NCBI GenBank assembly: GCA_035258565.1 | Contig: DATFXF010000021.1 | Coordinates: 1-24,051, forward strand | Length of the DNA stretch: 24,051 nucleotides | DNA from: DATFXF01 sp035258565 | GTDB taxonomy: Bacteria; Acidobacteriota; Terriglobia; Acidiferrales; UBA7541 | Direction: 5' to 3' | Part shown: piece by piece, positions 1 to 7,966 of the stretch | How positions within the stretch are numbered: position 1 is the first letter of the stretch | Layout: every line of letters begins with the position of its first letter | Notes under the pieces: model-generated | What the model was told of the DNA's origin: nothing | Seen by the model: the letters and a program-made list of their open reading frames with translations, nothing else | Databases searched by the model: none | Made by a program: the position numbers and the translations under genes

Positions 1-2424
1 GGCCTCGATGGGGACGCCTTCCTTTACGTCAGCGATTTCCTGGAAAACCTCGAGGAATACGATCACATCGTCACTGCCGTCGAGGGCAAGCTCCAGAAAA
101 TGGAGCAGCAAGGCGGGCAGATGTTCGCCCCGGTTGGAGGACAGGCGTCCGCGGTCCAACCGCCCGAGGTAACACTTTCCTCTCCTCATGCAGAGGACTC
201 TGCTCCACAGGACCGGAACGCGGCCACGCCGGCTTCGCCCGGACAGGTCTCGGCTCCGCCTGCGCCCGCCGCACCGCCCTACGAGCGGCGCGATTTCGGT
301 TCGGATCGCGGTCGCGGGCGTCACGGCCGTTGGGGACGCCGGGGCCGCGGCCATCGAGGCCGCGACCGCGGGCGTGAGTTGCCTCCCTCCAAGTTTGCTT
401 CTCCGCGCCCCTATGAGTCGCGGCCCTACGAGCGGAGTGCGTCGGAAGCCGAGCCCGTACTGCTTCCGGGCGAATCGCTCGCCAAATACAAGGACCGCAT
501 CCCTGCGGTTCCCCTTGCGCCGCCTGCACACGACGCGCCCGCTCCGGCTCCGAGCGAAGTGGCTCCGCCCCCGGGGGAATCTCCTGGCAACCAGTCAACC
601 CCAGCGCTACCCGAATCGCTGTACGCCCCGGCTCCCGAACTCGAGCCCGAATCCCACCTGAACGCTGAGGCCGCCCCGTCTTCCGAGGCGCAAGAGACCT
701 CCGGTACCGCCGCTGTGCCGGTCGGGCGGGAAGGAGCGCCAGCGGAACCAGCGGAAGAGAGCTTGAGCTTCGAGGCGCCCCTCGCCACTCGAGAAGCACC
801 CTCCCTCGCTGCGCGCCAGGAACCAGAGCTCAGTGAAGACGAGGTGACGGCGCTCGCCGAGCAGCTTGCCGAAGCCAAGCACGAGGAGGCGCAGGCGCAA
901 GCCGCGGAAGCGGAGGAATCCGAACTGGGTGAAAGCGAAGCGGAAGAGGGCGTCCCAATCGAGGCGCTCGCCGAGACGGATGAGCCGCACGAGCTCGACG
1001 CCGAGGCGGAAAGCGTCGAAGCGCCGGCCGGAGCCGCTGGTGAGCTTGTGCCCCTGGAACCTGCCGGGCTCGAGGCTGTGGAGCCGCCCGAGCCCGAACA
1101 AATGACCGCCCGCATCGAGGAGCGGCCGCGGGCACATTTCCAAAGGCCCATGCGCCGCGGCGGCCGCCATCGCGGCGGCCGGTTCGCGCGCCATCATGAT
1201 CGCTTCCCGGCGCGCCGCCCCCAACTCATCTCTGAGATGCTGAGGCCCAATCAGGAGATCATCGTACAGATCGCCAAGGAGCCGCTCGGCAAGAAGGGCG
1301 CCCGGATCACCAGCCATGTGGCTCTGCCCGGCCGCTACCTGGTGTACATGCCGACCGTGGACCACATTGGCGTCTCCCGCAAGATTGCCTCCGCCGAAGA
1401 GCGTGCTCGCCTGCGCCGCTTGGTGGCGGAATCGAAAGGCACCTTCCCGGGAGGATTCATCGTTCGCACCGCCGCTGAGGGGGCCTCCGACGACGAGATC
1501 CGCAGCGACGTCGATTTCCTCGGCCGCACGTGGGGCGAGATCCGCGCCCGTGCCGAGCAGCGCAAGGCCCCGGCGCTGCTTCACCGCGACTTGAATCTTG
1601 TGGAGCGTATCCTCCGCGACTACTTGAGCTACGACTATGCTTCCATCTGGGTGGACAGCGAGGAGGAGTTCAGCAAGGTCGTCGATTTCGTCAGCCGCTT
1701 CCAGCCCAAGCTCGTCAGCCGCGTCAAGCTCTACACCAAGGAAACGCCGATCTTCGAGGAATTTGGCATCCAGCAGGAGCTCGATAAGGCGCTGCGACCG
1801 AAAGTGTGGTTAAAGTCCGGCGGCTATATTGTCATCAATCATACCGAGGCTCTCGTTGCCATCGATGTCAACACCGGCAAGTATGTCGGCCGGGGCTCAA
1901 CGCGCCTCGAGGACACGATCGTCAAGACCAACCTCGAAGCGGTGAAGGAAATCGTCCGGCAAATCCGCCTGCGCGACCTGGGGGGCATCATCGTGGTGGA
2001 CTTCATCGACATGGAGGAGCGGCGCAACCGCGAAAAAGTAATGGCTGCGCTCGAGGCGGCGCTCGAGAGCGACCGCGCACCCTCGAAAGTGCTCTCCTTT
2101 AACGAGTTCGGCCTGGTGGCCATCACCCGCAAGCGCAGCAAGCAGGCGCTCGAGCGCGTTCTCTGCCAGCCTTGCCCCTACTGCACCGGGTCGGGCATGG
2201 TGAAGTCCATCCCCACGATCTGCTACGAAATTCAGGCCGAGGCTCGCAAGATGTCTGCGGAACTCGAGGCCCAGAGCCTGACCCTGCGCGTCCATCCCGA
2301 AATCGCCAAGGCGCTCAAGACGCGCGAGTCGGCCTTGGTCGAGGAGCTCGAGCAGGCCACGCGCAAGAGCGTCATCATCCAATCCGACCCCACCCTGCAC
2401 TGGGAGCAGTACGACATCTATTAA
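1..2424 (+). CDS. rng: Ribonuclease G/E family endoribonuclease, 5' partial
   Basis: Single-strand-specific endoribonuclease for rRNA and mRNA processing. The reading frame is open from base 1, and the first residues (DAFLYVSDF) are the middle of the S1 domain, so the start lies left of the window. ATG at 100 is internal. 807 residues are visible. The S1 domain resumes near residue 416 (IIVQIAKE, then GKKGARIT). Between the two halves lies a low-complexity insert of about 400 residues: Arg/Gly-rich at 96-126, Pro/Glu/Ala-rich and acidic at about 130-375, Arg/Gly/His-rich again at 381-407. The DNase I-like catalytic core follows, with the two metal-binding aspartates at D622 (AIDVN) and D667 (DFIDM), matching E. 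coli RNase E D303 and D346. A Zn-link CPYC is at 725-728. The protein ends soon after in WEQYDIY, which resembles the RNase G tail, and there is no RNase E-type degradosome scaffold. Family assignment is firm; G rather than E is inferred from the short C-terminus. Confidence 0.96.
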   Translation, partial: GLDGDAFLYVSDFLENLEEYDHIVTAVEGKLQKMEQQGGQMFAPVGGQASAVQPPEVTLSSPHAEDSAPQDRNAATPASPGQVSAPPAPAAPPYERRDFGSDRGRGRHGRWGRRGRGHRGRDRGRELPPSKFASPRPYESRPYERSASEAEPVLLPGESLAKYKDRIPAVPLAPPAHDAPAPAPSEVAPPPGESPGNQSTPALPESLYAPAPELEPESHLNAEAAPSSEAQETSGTAAVPVGREGAPAEPAEESLSFEAPLATREAPSLAARQEPELSEDEVTALAEQLAEAKHEEAQAQAAEAEESELGESEAEEGVPIEALAETDEPHELDAEAESVEAPAGAAGELVPLEPAGLEAVEPPEPEQMTARIEERPRAHFQRPMRRGGRHRGGRFARHHDRFPARRPQLISEMLRPNQEIIVQIAKEPLGKKGARITSHVALPGRYLVYMPTVDHIGVSRKIASAEERARLRRLVAESKGTFPGGFIVRTAAEGASDDEIRSDVDFLGRTWGEIRARAEQRKAPALLHRDLNLVERILRDYLSYDYASIWVDSEEEFSKVVDFVSRFQPKLVSRVKLYTKETPIFEEFGIQQELDKALRPKVWLKSGGYIVINHTEALVAIDVNTGKYVGRGSTRLEDTIVKTNLEAVKEIVRQIRLRDLGGIIVVDFIDMEERRNREKVMAALEAALESDRAPSKVLSFNEFGLVAITRKRSKQALERVLCQPCPYCTGSGMVKSIPTICYEIQAEARKMSAELEAQSLTLRVHPEIAKALKTRESALVEELEQATRKSVIIQSDPTLHWEQYDIY

Positions 2425-2490
2425 ACAAGCAAGAATACGGCAAGGATCTTCTCGCCTCGAGGCTGGCAGACCGACAGTCTTACTTTCTCC

Positions 2491-2518
2491 TTGGGTTCGC
2501 TCTCAAAATGCGTACAAT
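2491..2518 (+). promoter_or_regulatory. Candidate sigma-70 promoter of the MNT gene
   Basis: TTGGGT at 2491-2496 and TACAAT at 2513-2518 are separated by 16 bp. The expected transcription start (about 2525) is only a few bases before the ATG at 2529, so the message would be nearly leaderless. The -10 abuts the palindrome at 2518-2538. Judged by eye only. Confidence 0.45.
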
Positions 2519-2538
2519 TGCTCTCATAATGAGAGCAA
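2518..2538. promoter_or_regulatory. Perfect palindrome over the MNT start codon, likely operator
   Basis: The 10-bp arm TTGCTCTCAT (2518-2527) is followed by one central A (2528) and its exact reverse complement (2529-2538). The right arm contains the start codon of the downstream gene, and the left arm touches the -10 hexamer. Because that gene encodes a winged-helix protein, autorepression through this site is the natural inference. A hairpin in the RNA that hides the start codon is the alternative. Confidence 0.65.
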
Positions 2539-3176
2539 CAGCTGCGGCTCGCACGCTGGCAGATGTGCTGTTCGGGAAGGGGCGCGGAGCAATTCTGGCT
2601 CTCCTCTACGGTCACCCCGATCAGTCCTTTTTCTATCGACAAATCACCCGCCAACTTGGTGGCGTGAGCGTTGGCACGCTGCAACGCGAGTTGAACATCC
2701 TCTCTCGGCTTGGGCTGATCAACCGCTCGACGGTCGGAAAGCAGGTTTTCTACCGCGTCAATCGCAATCATCCGGTCTTCCCGGAACTGCGCGCCTTGGT
2801 TGCGAAGACCGTAGGCGCAATTCAGGTGCTCCGTTCAGCACTCGCACCACTGTCGAAGCGCATCTCTCTCGCCTTCATTTACGGATCAATGGCGCGGCAG
2901 GAGGAAAAAGCGGAAAGCGACATTGACCTGCTAATCGTCGGCAAGGTGACGCTCGAAGACGTGCTCGCGCGTCTGGGTGATGTCGAGTCGTCGCTCGGGC
3001 GGGCCCTCAACCCCACGGTTTACTCTGTGGCTGAATTCAAGACGAGGCTCGGGAGCGGAAACCATTTCCTGAATTCTGTGCTGCGTGGCGAGAAGGTTTT
3101 CCTAATCGGAGACGAAAATGAGCTTGGAAAAGTGGGTGGAATACGGTTGGCTCAAAGCCGAACCAACCAGTCGTGA
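2529..3176 (+). CDS. Winged-helix / minimal nucleotidyltransferase (MNT) antitoxin-type regulator
   Basis: A 215-residue two-domain protein. Residues 1-95 form an ArsR-like winged helix, including the recognition segment around VSVGTLQRELNILSRLGL and a wing with KQVFYRVN. Residues about 105-200 form a polymerase-beta-type nucleotidyltransferase with the GS motif at 119-120 and the metal-binding DID at 131-133. Members of this family are antitoxins of MNT/HEPN pairs; characterised MntA proteins AMPylate the HEPN toxin. The ATG at 2529 is preferred over 2508 because it follows the promoter and because related proteins begin with Met-Arg. The 3' end overlaps the next, broken gene by 59 nt, the usual arrangement for such pairs. 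The catalytic motif is intact although the partner toxin is destroyed, so today it may act only as a DNA-binding autoregulator. Whether this copy transfers nucleotides is not shown. Confidence 0.88.
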   Translation: MRATAAARTLADVLFGKGRGAILALLYGHPDQSFFYRQITRQLGGVSVGTLQRELNILSRLGLINRSTVGKQVFYRVNRNHPVFPELRALVAKTVGAIQVLRSALAPLSKRISLAFIYGSMARQEEKAESDIDLLIVGKVTLEDVLARLGDVESSLGRALNPTVYSVAEFKTRLGSGNHFLNSVLRGEKVFLIGDENELGKVGGIRLAQSRTNQS

Positions 3177-3370
3177 TGAGATCAAGCCTGCTAACGATTG
3201 TCGGGCGTGACCTGAAAGACGCGAACGTTGCAGCAATCTCCGAGGATCGTCGCTTCGAGGCGGCATTCAGTGCTGCCCGCACAGCCGCCAACATTGCATT
3301 GCGCGCGTCCGGCTATCGCACGCACCCGCAGTGCCGGAACTGGCAGAGGCGCCGGACCCACTTTGCCTAA
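3118..3370 (+). pseudogene. Degraded HEPN-domain toxin gene, partner of the MNT gene
   Basis: ATG at 3118 opens a frame reading MSLEKWVEYGWLKAEPTSRD, which looks like the N-terminus of the HEPN proteins usually found beside winged-helix MNT genes. It stops at 3208-3210. The family pattern continues in another frame from about 3188 (LLTIVGRDLKDANV, then RRFEAAFSAARTAANIALRA, SGYRT) up to TAA at 3368-3370. The frames are rejoined by removing one base, or adding two, near the CCTG at 3187-3190. After GYRTHPQ the resemblance ends. The C-terminal third, which carries the conserved HEPN residues, is missing, so there is both a frameshift and a truncation. The product should be inactive as a ribonuclease or toxin. 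A sequencing error could explain the frameshift but not the lost C-terminus. Confidence 0.8.
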
Positions 3371-3419
3371 CGACCATTTTGAACCTGCCGCCCGGGGGCC
3401 ATCCCTCGCCAGGGCCCGC

Positions 3420-4214
3420 TTAGCGCCGCCGGGCCTCGACGACGATGCTGTTCCCGCCCAGGAGAATGGCATCGGACTGCAGCTCCCGGGTCCAGCGGGC
3501 CTCCTGTTCCGCTGCTGGGCGCAACGATCCGATCAGGCGAATCAGCCACACCAGCGGAAAATAGAGCCACTGGCGCGGCTTGGGCCGGTCGCGAAACACC
3601 TTTACCGCCTCAAAGCCGCTGGATTCGAGTAGAAACCTCAACTCTGCGTAGGGGATGGGATGCACGTGAAGAAACACCTCATCCAATTCACCCACCTTGG
3701 CCCGCCACTCCTGAAAATCGCTCCGGCGCTGCCCTAGGTGAGCTTTCGAGATGGGCTTGAAGTGCGAGGTATAGCCATGAAGCAGATTCTTCACGCGCTC
3801 CTCAATGTTTAGGATGTTCGGCACGCTGACAACCGCACGCCCGCCAGGCCGCAGCAACCGAGCAAACTCCCGGATGGCCCGCCGCGGATTATCCAGGTGC
3901 TCGAGTCCTTCAATGCACACGACGTAGTCAAAAGCCTCATCCGCAAATGGCAAGCGGGAATTGAGGTCACCTGGAAAGATTTCGATCCCGGGTATTTCGA
4001 ACAGGTCCGGATAGAGGTCACAGGCCTTCACCTCGAAGCCGCGTTCATCGAGCCACCGGGACATCGCCCCCCGGCCCGCGGGAACGTCCAGGACACGGCC
4101 GCGCGGCAATGGCTCGAGGAGCTGGCGGACAAACTCGTGAGTCTCCTCGCGCGCCATCGCCTGCCTGTGCGCGCACCCCAGCTGAGGGCCCTCCGCTGTC
4201 TTTCTTCGATCCAT
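3420..4214 (-). CDS. Class I SAM-dependent methyltransferase
   Basis: A protein of about 264 residues with a Methyltransf_11/23-type Rossmann fold. Visible motifs are motif I VLDVPAGRG (SAM binding), ACDLYPDLFE (acidic end of strand 2), GDLNSRLPF, VVCIEGLEHLDNP (motif II) and LLRPGGRAVVSVPN (motif III). A hydrophobic stretch near the C-terminus (WLYFPLVWLIRLIG) may associate with the membrane or help form the substrate pocket. The substrate cannot be named. Similar proteins act in quinone, cell-surface glycan or lipid methylation. An ATG (4214) and a GTG (4217) are adjacent, neither with a strong ribosome binding site; the ATG at the internal Met 20 codons downstream is a possible shorter start. 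It is transcribed away from folD with a 205-bp divergent region between them. Confidence 0.85.
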   Translation of the reverse strand: MDRRKTAEGPQLGCAHRQAMAREETHEFVRQLLEPLPRGRVLDVPAGRGAMSRWLDERGFEVKACDLYPDLFEIPGIEIFPGDLNSRLPFADEAFDYVVCIEGLEHLDNPRRAIREFARLLRPGGRAVVSVPNILNIEERVKNLLHGYTSHFKPISKAHLGQRRSDFQEWRAKVGELDEVFLHVHPIPYAELRFLLESSGFEAVKVFRDRPKPRQWLYFPLVWLIRLIGSLRPAAEQEARWTRELQSDAILLGGNSIVVEARRR

Positions 4215-4264
4215 CACGCCGGCAAGCGGGTTTCTAGGGTCTCGTCAGTGCAAAGCTCACCCAC

Positions 4265-4270
4265 ATTCTA
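4265..4270 (-). promoter_or_regulatory. Possible -10 element for the methyltransferase gene
   Basis: The divergent gap 4215-4419 contains TAGAAT on the minus strand about 50 bp before the methyltransferase start. No convincing -35 sits at the right distance, and I could not define a promoter for folD on the other strand. Nothing else coding is seen in this gap. Confidence 0.25.
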
Positions 4271-4419
4271 CACGACGCTAACACGCTAGACTCTAGCTCC
4301 ACGTCCGCCGCCAGCTGCGCGAAGGCCCAAAGAGCGTATGCTAAGATGTCTGAGAGCGGGGGTTCGAAGAGCGACGTGAGCTGGTTTCGAAACACTAGGA
4401 TCAACGGGGAGCAGCGCAT

Positions 4420-5376
4420 TTGACCGCCCGCATCCTCGACGGCAACCCCATTCGCGACCAGATTTACTCCGAACTCGTGCAGCAAATTGAAGAACTGCGC
4501 GCTTGGGGCATCCGCCCTGGCCTCGCCGCGGTGCTCGTCGGTGATAACCCGGCGTCGAAGATATACGTTAAGAACAAAATCGCCGCCTGCGAAAAGCTCG
4601 GCCTGGCGAGTTGGCTATTCACCCCGCCAGACAGCGTCACCACCGAAGAACTGCTCGAGCTGGTGGCCAAGCTCAACGCCCGCGACGACGTGGATGGCAT
4701 CCTGGTGCAGATGCCGCTGCCTCCGCAGGTGAACGCCAAGCAGGTGCTCGAGGCGGTGGACCCGGCGAAGGACGTGGACGGGTTCCATCCCTCGAACTTG
4801 GGCCGGCTGGTGACAGGCCGGCCGGGCCTGGTGGCCTGCACGCCCGCAGGGGTGATGGAGATTCTCCGGCGCAGCGGGATTCCCATCGAAGGCGCCAACG
4901 GGGTCGTGCTTGGCCGCAGCGACATCGTGGGCAAGCCCATGGCGCTCCTGCTGATGCACGCAAACGCCACGGTGACCGTCTGCCACTCGAAGACGCGCGA
5001 GCTGCCCGCAGTGGTCCGCCGCGGCGACATTGTCGTCGCAGCTATGGGGCGCACGGCGATGGTGCTGCCCGACTGGATCCGCCCCGGGGCTACGCTGATT
5101 GACGTGGGGATCAATCGTGTGAGCGACCCGGCTCAAGCCGAACGGCTGTTCGCCAACTTCCCCGAGCGCCTCGCGGGGTTCCGCCGGAAGGGCACGGCAC
5201 TTGTGGGCGACGTCCACCCGGACGCCACCGGCGTCGCGGGCGCGATCACTCCGGTGCCGGGCGGTGTGGGGCCCCTGACAATCGCCATGCTGATGAGCAA
5301 CACCGTGAAAGCAGCGCGCCTGCGCCGGATGCCCCACGCCGGTGCGCCCACCGCCGAGAAAGTGTCGCGCTCCTGA
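4420..5376 (+). CDS. folD: Bifunctional methylenetetrahydrofolate dehydrogenase / methenyl-THF cyclohydrolase
   Basis: Cytosolic enzyme interconverting 5,10-methylene-THF, 5,10-methenyl-THF and 10-formyl-THF, feeding purine and formyl-Met synthesis. The catalytic YVKNK segment is present with Y49 and K53, as are Q97 (ILVQMPLP) and D120 (KDVDGFHP). The NADP-binding domain signature GRSDIVGKPMA lies near 165-175, and the C-terminal PVPGGVGPLTIAML motif is complete. At 318 residues it is about 30 longer than usual because of a basic C-terminal tail. The start is TTG at 4420, supported by GGGGAG at 4406-4411 with 8-nt spacing. The stop overlaps the coaE ATG by one base (TGATG), so the two genes are translationally coupled. 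Confidence 0.97.
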   Translation: MTARILDGNPIRDQIYSELVQQIEELRAWGIRPGLAAVLVGDNPASKIYVKNKIAACEKLGLASWLFTPPDSVTTEELLELVAKLNARDDVDGILVQMPLPPQVNAKQVLEAVDPAKDVDGFHPSNLGRLVTGRPGLVACTPAGVMEILRRSGIPIEGANGVVLGRSDIVGKPMALLLMHANATVTVCHSKTRELPAVVRRGDIVVAAMGRTAMVLPDWIRPGATLIDVGINRVSDPAQAERLFANFPERLAGFRRKGTALVGDVHPDATGVAGAITPVPGGVGPLTIAMLMSNTVKAARLRRMPHAGAPTAEKVSRS

Positions 5377-5993
5377 TGTTGCGGGTCGGTCTGACCGGAG
5401 GGATCGCCTGCGGCAAGAGCACGGTTGCAGCGATGATGCGCGAGCTTGGCTGCGTGGTGTTCGAGGCCGATCCTCTGGCGCATCGCCTGATCGAGCCAGG
5501 CCAACCCGCCTACGAAGAGGTCATCCAAGAGTTCGGCCGGCAGGTCTGCGCGCCCGACGGGCGCATTGACCGCGCGAGGCTCGGACAGATTGTCTTCGCC
5601 GACCGGTTGAAGCTCAGCCTGCTCAACCACATTGTTCATCCGCGTGTCGCCGAATCCTTGAACCGCGAACTCGTGGCGCTCGAGCGCGTCGAGCCAAGGG
5701 CGGTGGTCGTAGTCGAGGCGGCGCTGATCATCGAAGCCGGCTACCACAAGCGGCTCGACCGGCTGGTGGTGGTTTGGTGCCTGCCTGAGCAACAGATTGA
5801 GCGGCTTATGGATCCTCGCCTGGGCCGCGGCATGACGCGCCAGCAAGCCGAGCAGCGCATCTCGGCGCAGATGCCTCTGGACGAAAAGCGCCGCTTGGCG
5901 GATGATGAGATCGATTGCTCGGGCTCGCTTGAGAAAACCCGGCGACAAGTGGAAACCCTCGTCGCCAAGTTCAAACTACTGGCCGTCGCATAG
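5376..5993 (+). CDS. coaE: Dephospho-CoA kinase
   Basis: Phosphorylates the 3'-hydroxyl of dephospho-CoA, the last step of coenzyme A synthesis. The 205-residue P-loop kinase has a Walker A motif (GLTGGIACGKST, residues 5-16), the substrate-binding segment EADPLAHRLIEPG, the HPRV segment and the acidic VVVEAALIIEAG strand, then the lid region rich in Arg (RLGRGMTRQQAEQR) and a DDEIDCSG motif near the end. Length is normal. It starts on the ATG that shares its A with the folD stop. Its product supplies CoA for the fatty acid genes elsewhere in the window, though nothing shows co-regulation. Confidence 0.95.
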   Translation: MLRVGLTGGIACGKSTVAAMMRELGCVVFEADPLAHRLIEPGQPAYEEVIQEFGRQVCAPDGRIDRARLGQIVFADRLKLSLLNHIVHPRVAESLNRELVALERVEPRAVVVVEAALIIEAGYHKRLDRLVVVWCLPEQQIERLMDPRLGRGMTRQQAEQRISAQMPLDEKRRLADDEIDCSGSLEKTRRQVETLVAKFKLLAVA

Positions 5994-6047
5994 CCGTACG
6001 CGGCTCGTGCCATCCGGCGCGGAAATCTTCCGAACAGGGTATCTCCT

Positions 6048-7190
6048 ATGCCAAAAACTAAGAATTCCCTTCCCATGATTCGTCTCCTGGCCCTCGCGAT
6101 GCTGGCGATGCTGCTCGCCTATTGGGCGGGCGCGCGCTGGGGCTCGCGCCAGGCGCCGAACGTCCAAGCGCTGCACTTCGCCTCCCCCAGCCCGACCGGC
6201 GGGCTAACCGATGAGGAGAGCGTCAACGTGCGTGTCTATAAGCAGGCGGCGCCAGCCGTGGCCAACATCGTGACGCGCATGGTGGAATACGACTTCTTCC
6301 TGAACCCGGTGCCGGTGGAAGGCGCCGGATCGGGCTTCCTCATTGACCCGCGCGGCTATGTCCTCACGAATTTTCACGTCGTGCAGGATGCGCAGTCCAT
6401 CGAGGTTACACTGGGCGATCAAACCCGCCACCCGGCGAAGGTGATCGGAGGCGACCCGCGCAACGATGTGGCCTTGGTCAAGGTCGACCCGCGCGGGCGG
6501 AAGCTTACAGCGCTCGCTCTCGGCGATTCGGGCGCCCTGCAAGTGGGCCAGCGTGTGCTTGCCATCGGCAACCCCTTCGGCTTCCAGAGCACGCTCACGA
6601 CCGGCGTGATCAGCGCGCTCGGGCGAACCGTCCAAACCGGCCCGCAGACATTCATTGACGAGGCCGTCCAGACCGACGCGGCGATCAACCGTGGGAACTC
6701 CGGTGGGCCCCTGCTCAATTCGCGCGGCGAAGTGATCGGCATCAACACAGTGATCTTCAGTCCCACGGGAACCACCGCCGGGATCGGCTTCGCCATCCCC
6801 ATCAACACTGCCAAGATGATCGCGCAGGACCTGATCTCGACTGGCCGCGTCCATCGAGCATTCCTGGGCCTCGAAGCCCGGCCGCTTTGGCCCGGCCTCG
6901 CCGAAGCGCTCGAACTGCCAGTCCAGGAAGGCTTGCTCATCGAGCGGGTCACGCCGGGCAGCCCTGCGGAGCGCGCGGGCTTGCGCGGCGGCAACCGCGC
7001 CGTGGTTGCGGGAATGCGCCGGATCATGGTCGGCGGCGACGTTCTGGTGGCTATTGACGGGCAAAAGCTGGCCAGCCAGCTGGATCTCAATGTCTACCTG
7101 AATCGAAAGCGTCCAGGGGACACGGTGACGCTGACGTTCTTTCGCGGGCACCGGAAGATGGATGCGCGGATCAGGCTGGGCGAGCGCTAA
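6048..7190 (+). CDS. HtrA/DegP-like periplasmic serine protease with one PDZ domain
   Basis: A 380-residue envelope quality-control protease of the S1C family. An N-terminal hydrophobic segment (residues about 11-28, preceded by Lys) acts as an uncleaved anchor or signal peptide, placing the protease in the periplasm as in DegS. The trypsin-like domain has the triad H110 (LTNFHVV), D140 (RNDVALV) and S218 (GNSGGP). One PDZ domain spans about 270-375, with the carboxylate-binding loop near AFLGLEARPL. The single PDZ and the anchor resemble DegS/HtrA more than DegP. It lies 54 nt after coaE and could share its transcript. An ATG at 6075 would still give a signal anchor but shortens the basic N-terminus. 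Its stop overlaps the convergent neighbour by 4 nt. Confidence 0.94.
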   Translation: MPKTKNSLPMIRLLALAMLAMLLAYWAGARWGSRQAPNVQALHFASPSPTGGLTDEESVNVRVYKQAAPAVANIVTRMVEYDFFLNPVPVEGAGSGFLIDPRGYVLTNFHVVQDAQSIEVTLGDQTRHPAKVIGGDPRNDVALVKVDPRGRKLTALALGDSGALQVGQRVLAIGNPFGFQSTLTTGVISALGRTVQTGPQTFIDEAVQTDAAINRGNSGGPLLNSRGEVIGINTVIFSPTGTTAGIGFAIPINTAKMIAQDLISTGRVHRAFLGLEARPLWPGLAEALELPVQEGLLIERVTPGSPAERAGLRGGNRAVVAGMRRIMVGGDVLVAIDGQKLASQLDLNVYLNRKRPGDTVTLTFFRGHRKMDARIRLGER

Positions 7191-7966
7191 GAGTTGAACT
7201 CGGCGCGATAACGCTCGCGCTCCTCAGGGCGAAGCACGAACCAGGATTCAGCGATGTTCCGGACGCGCTCGAGCCCCGCCTGCATCTCCTGATGCTTGCG
7301 CTCGAGCATTTCGCGGTCCGCGTCTTTCGGCACGTAGATCAGCGGGCTGAAGATAATTACCGCGCGGGAGCACGGATAGGGGATCTGAAAGAGGTCCCAG
7401 GTACTTTTGAAGGTATGCGCCCGCTCGAGCCCTACGTGAAAGACCTGAATCGGGCAGCCGGTACGCCGCGCCAGCAGCACCGGCCCGGGTTTGGCGACGT
7501 AGCGCGGGCCGCGCGGGCCGTCAATGGTGAAGGCCACGTCGAGGCCCTGTTCGAGCCGCTCGGCCATCACCGCCAGGCCCCGCAAGCCGCCGCGGGTCGA
7601 GCTGCCTTGCGCCGTCCCGTAGCCCAGCCGCTCGATCACTCGCCGCGTCCACTGGCCGTCGAAGTGCGTGGTGTTCATCACCACGATCCCGCGGTGGCGT
7701 GCCCACCACAGGATGGGAAAAATCGAGCGATGCCAGAACGGCCAGATGATACGTTGGCTCCCGGCGTGGCTTCGCTCGGCATGTTGCCAGCCCAGGACTT
7801 CGAACCGCAGCGTCGGCCCGAGCAACCGCACCAGCCAGTAGCCTGCCCAGGCGATCACGGGGATTTGGAGGCGCTGCCAGCGCGTAAGCTCCGGCAGCCG
7901 TGTGTCGTAGTGAACAACGAGGCGTTGCTCTTCTCGCGCCTCGGTGGATTTCGCCGTATCGAGCAT
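7187..7966 (-). CDS. DUF374-type lysophospholipid acyltransferase family protein
   Basis: A 259-residue member of the LPLAT superfamily, probably at the inner membrane, predicted to transfer an acyl chain to a lipid or saccharolipid acceptor. The DUF374 signatures are present: WPFWHRSIF with the putative catalytic His at 79, NTTHFDGQW, GSSTRGG at 121-127 (acceptor/phosphate loop), IDGPRGP at 148-154, and KPGPVLLARRTG. A hydrophobic segment (residues 36-50) may seat it on the membrane. In Gram-negatives such proteins are sometimes found with lipid A or surface-lipid genes; here neither neighbour helps identify the substrate. The gene is convergent with htrA, its stop lying inside the htrA stop region. 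It starts only 8 nt after a TATACT hexamer, suggesting a very short leader. Confidence 0.88.
   Translation of the reverse strand: MLDTAKSTEAREEQRLVVHYDTRLPELTRWQRLQIPVIAWAGYWLVRLLGPTLRFEVLGWQHAERSHAGSQRIIWPFWHRSIFPILWWARHRGIVVMNTTHFDGQWTRRVIERLGYGTAQGSSTRGGLRGLAVMAERLEQGLDVAFTIDGPRGPRYVAKPGPVLLARRTGCPIQVFHVGLERAHTFKSTWDLFQIPYPCSRAVIIFSPLIYVPKDADREMLERKHQEMQAGLERVRNIAESWFVLRPEERERYRAEFNS

Noticed and set aside
71..1584. Several long minus-strand reading frames opposite the RNase G insert (71-799, 426-1151, 607-1584)
   Set aside because: They lie opposite a GC-rich, low-complexity coding stretch, are themselves Arg/Ser/Ala-rich, and show no family motif. They are composition shadows of the RNase G gene.
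2454..2463. Palindrome GCCTCGAGGC after the RNase G stop as a terminator
   Set aside because: There is no room for a loop and no T-tract follows. It is probably chance.
2172..2528. Extending the MNT gene upstream into the end of the RNase G gene
   Set aside because: The upstream part is another frame of the RNase G coding region; the family N-terminus, promoter and palindrome all point to the ATG at 2529.
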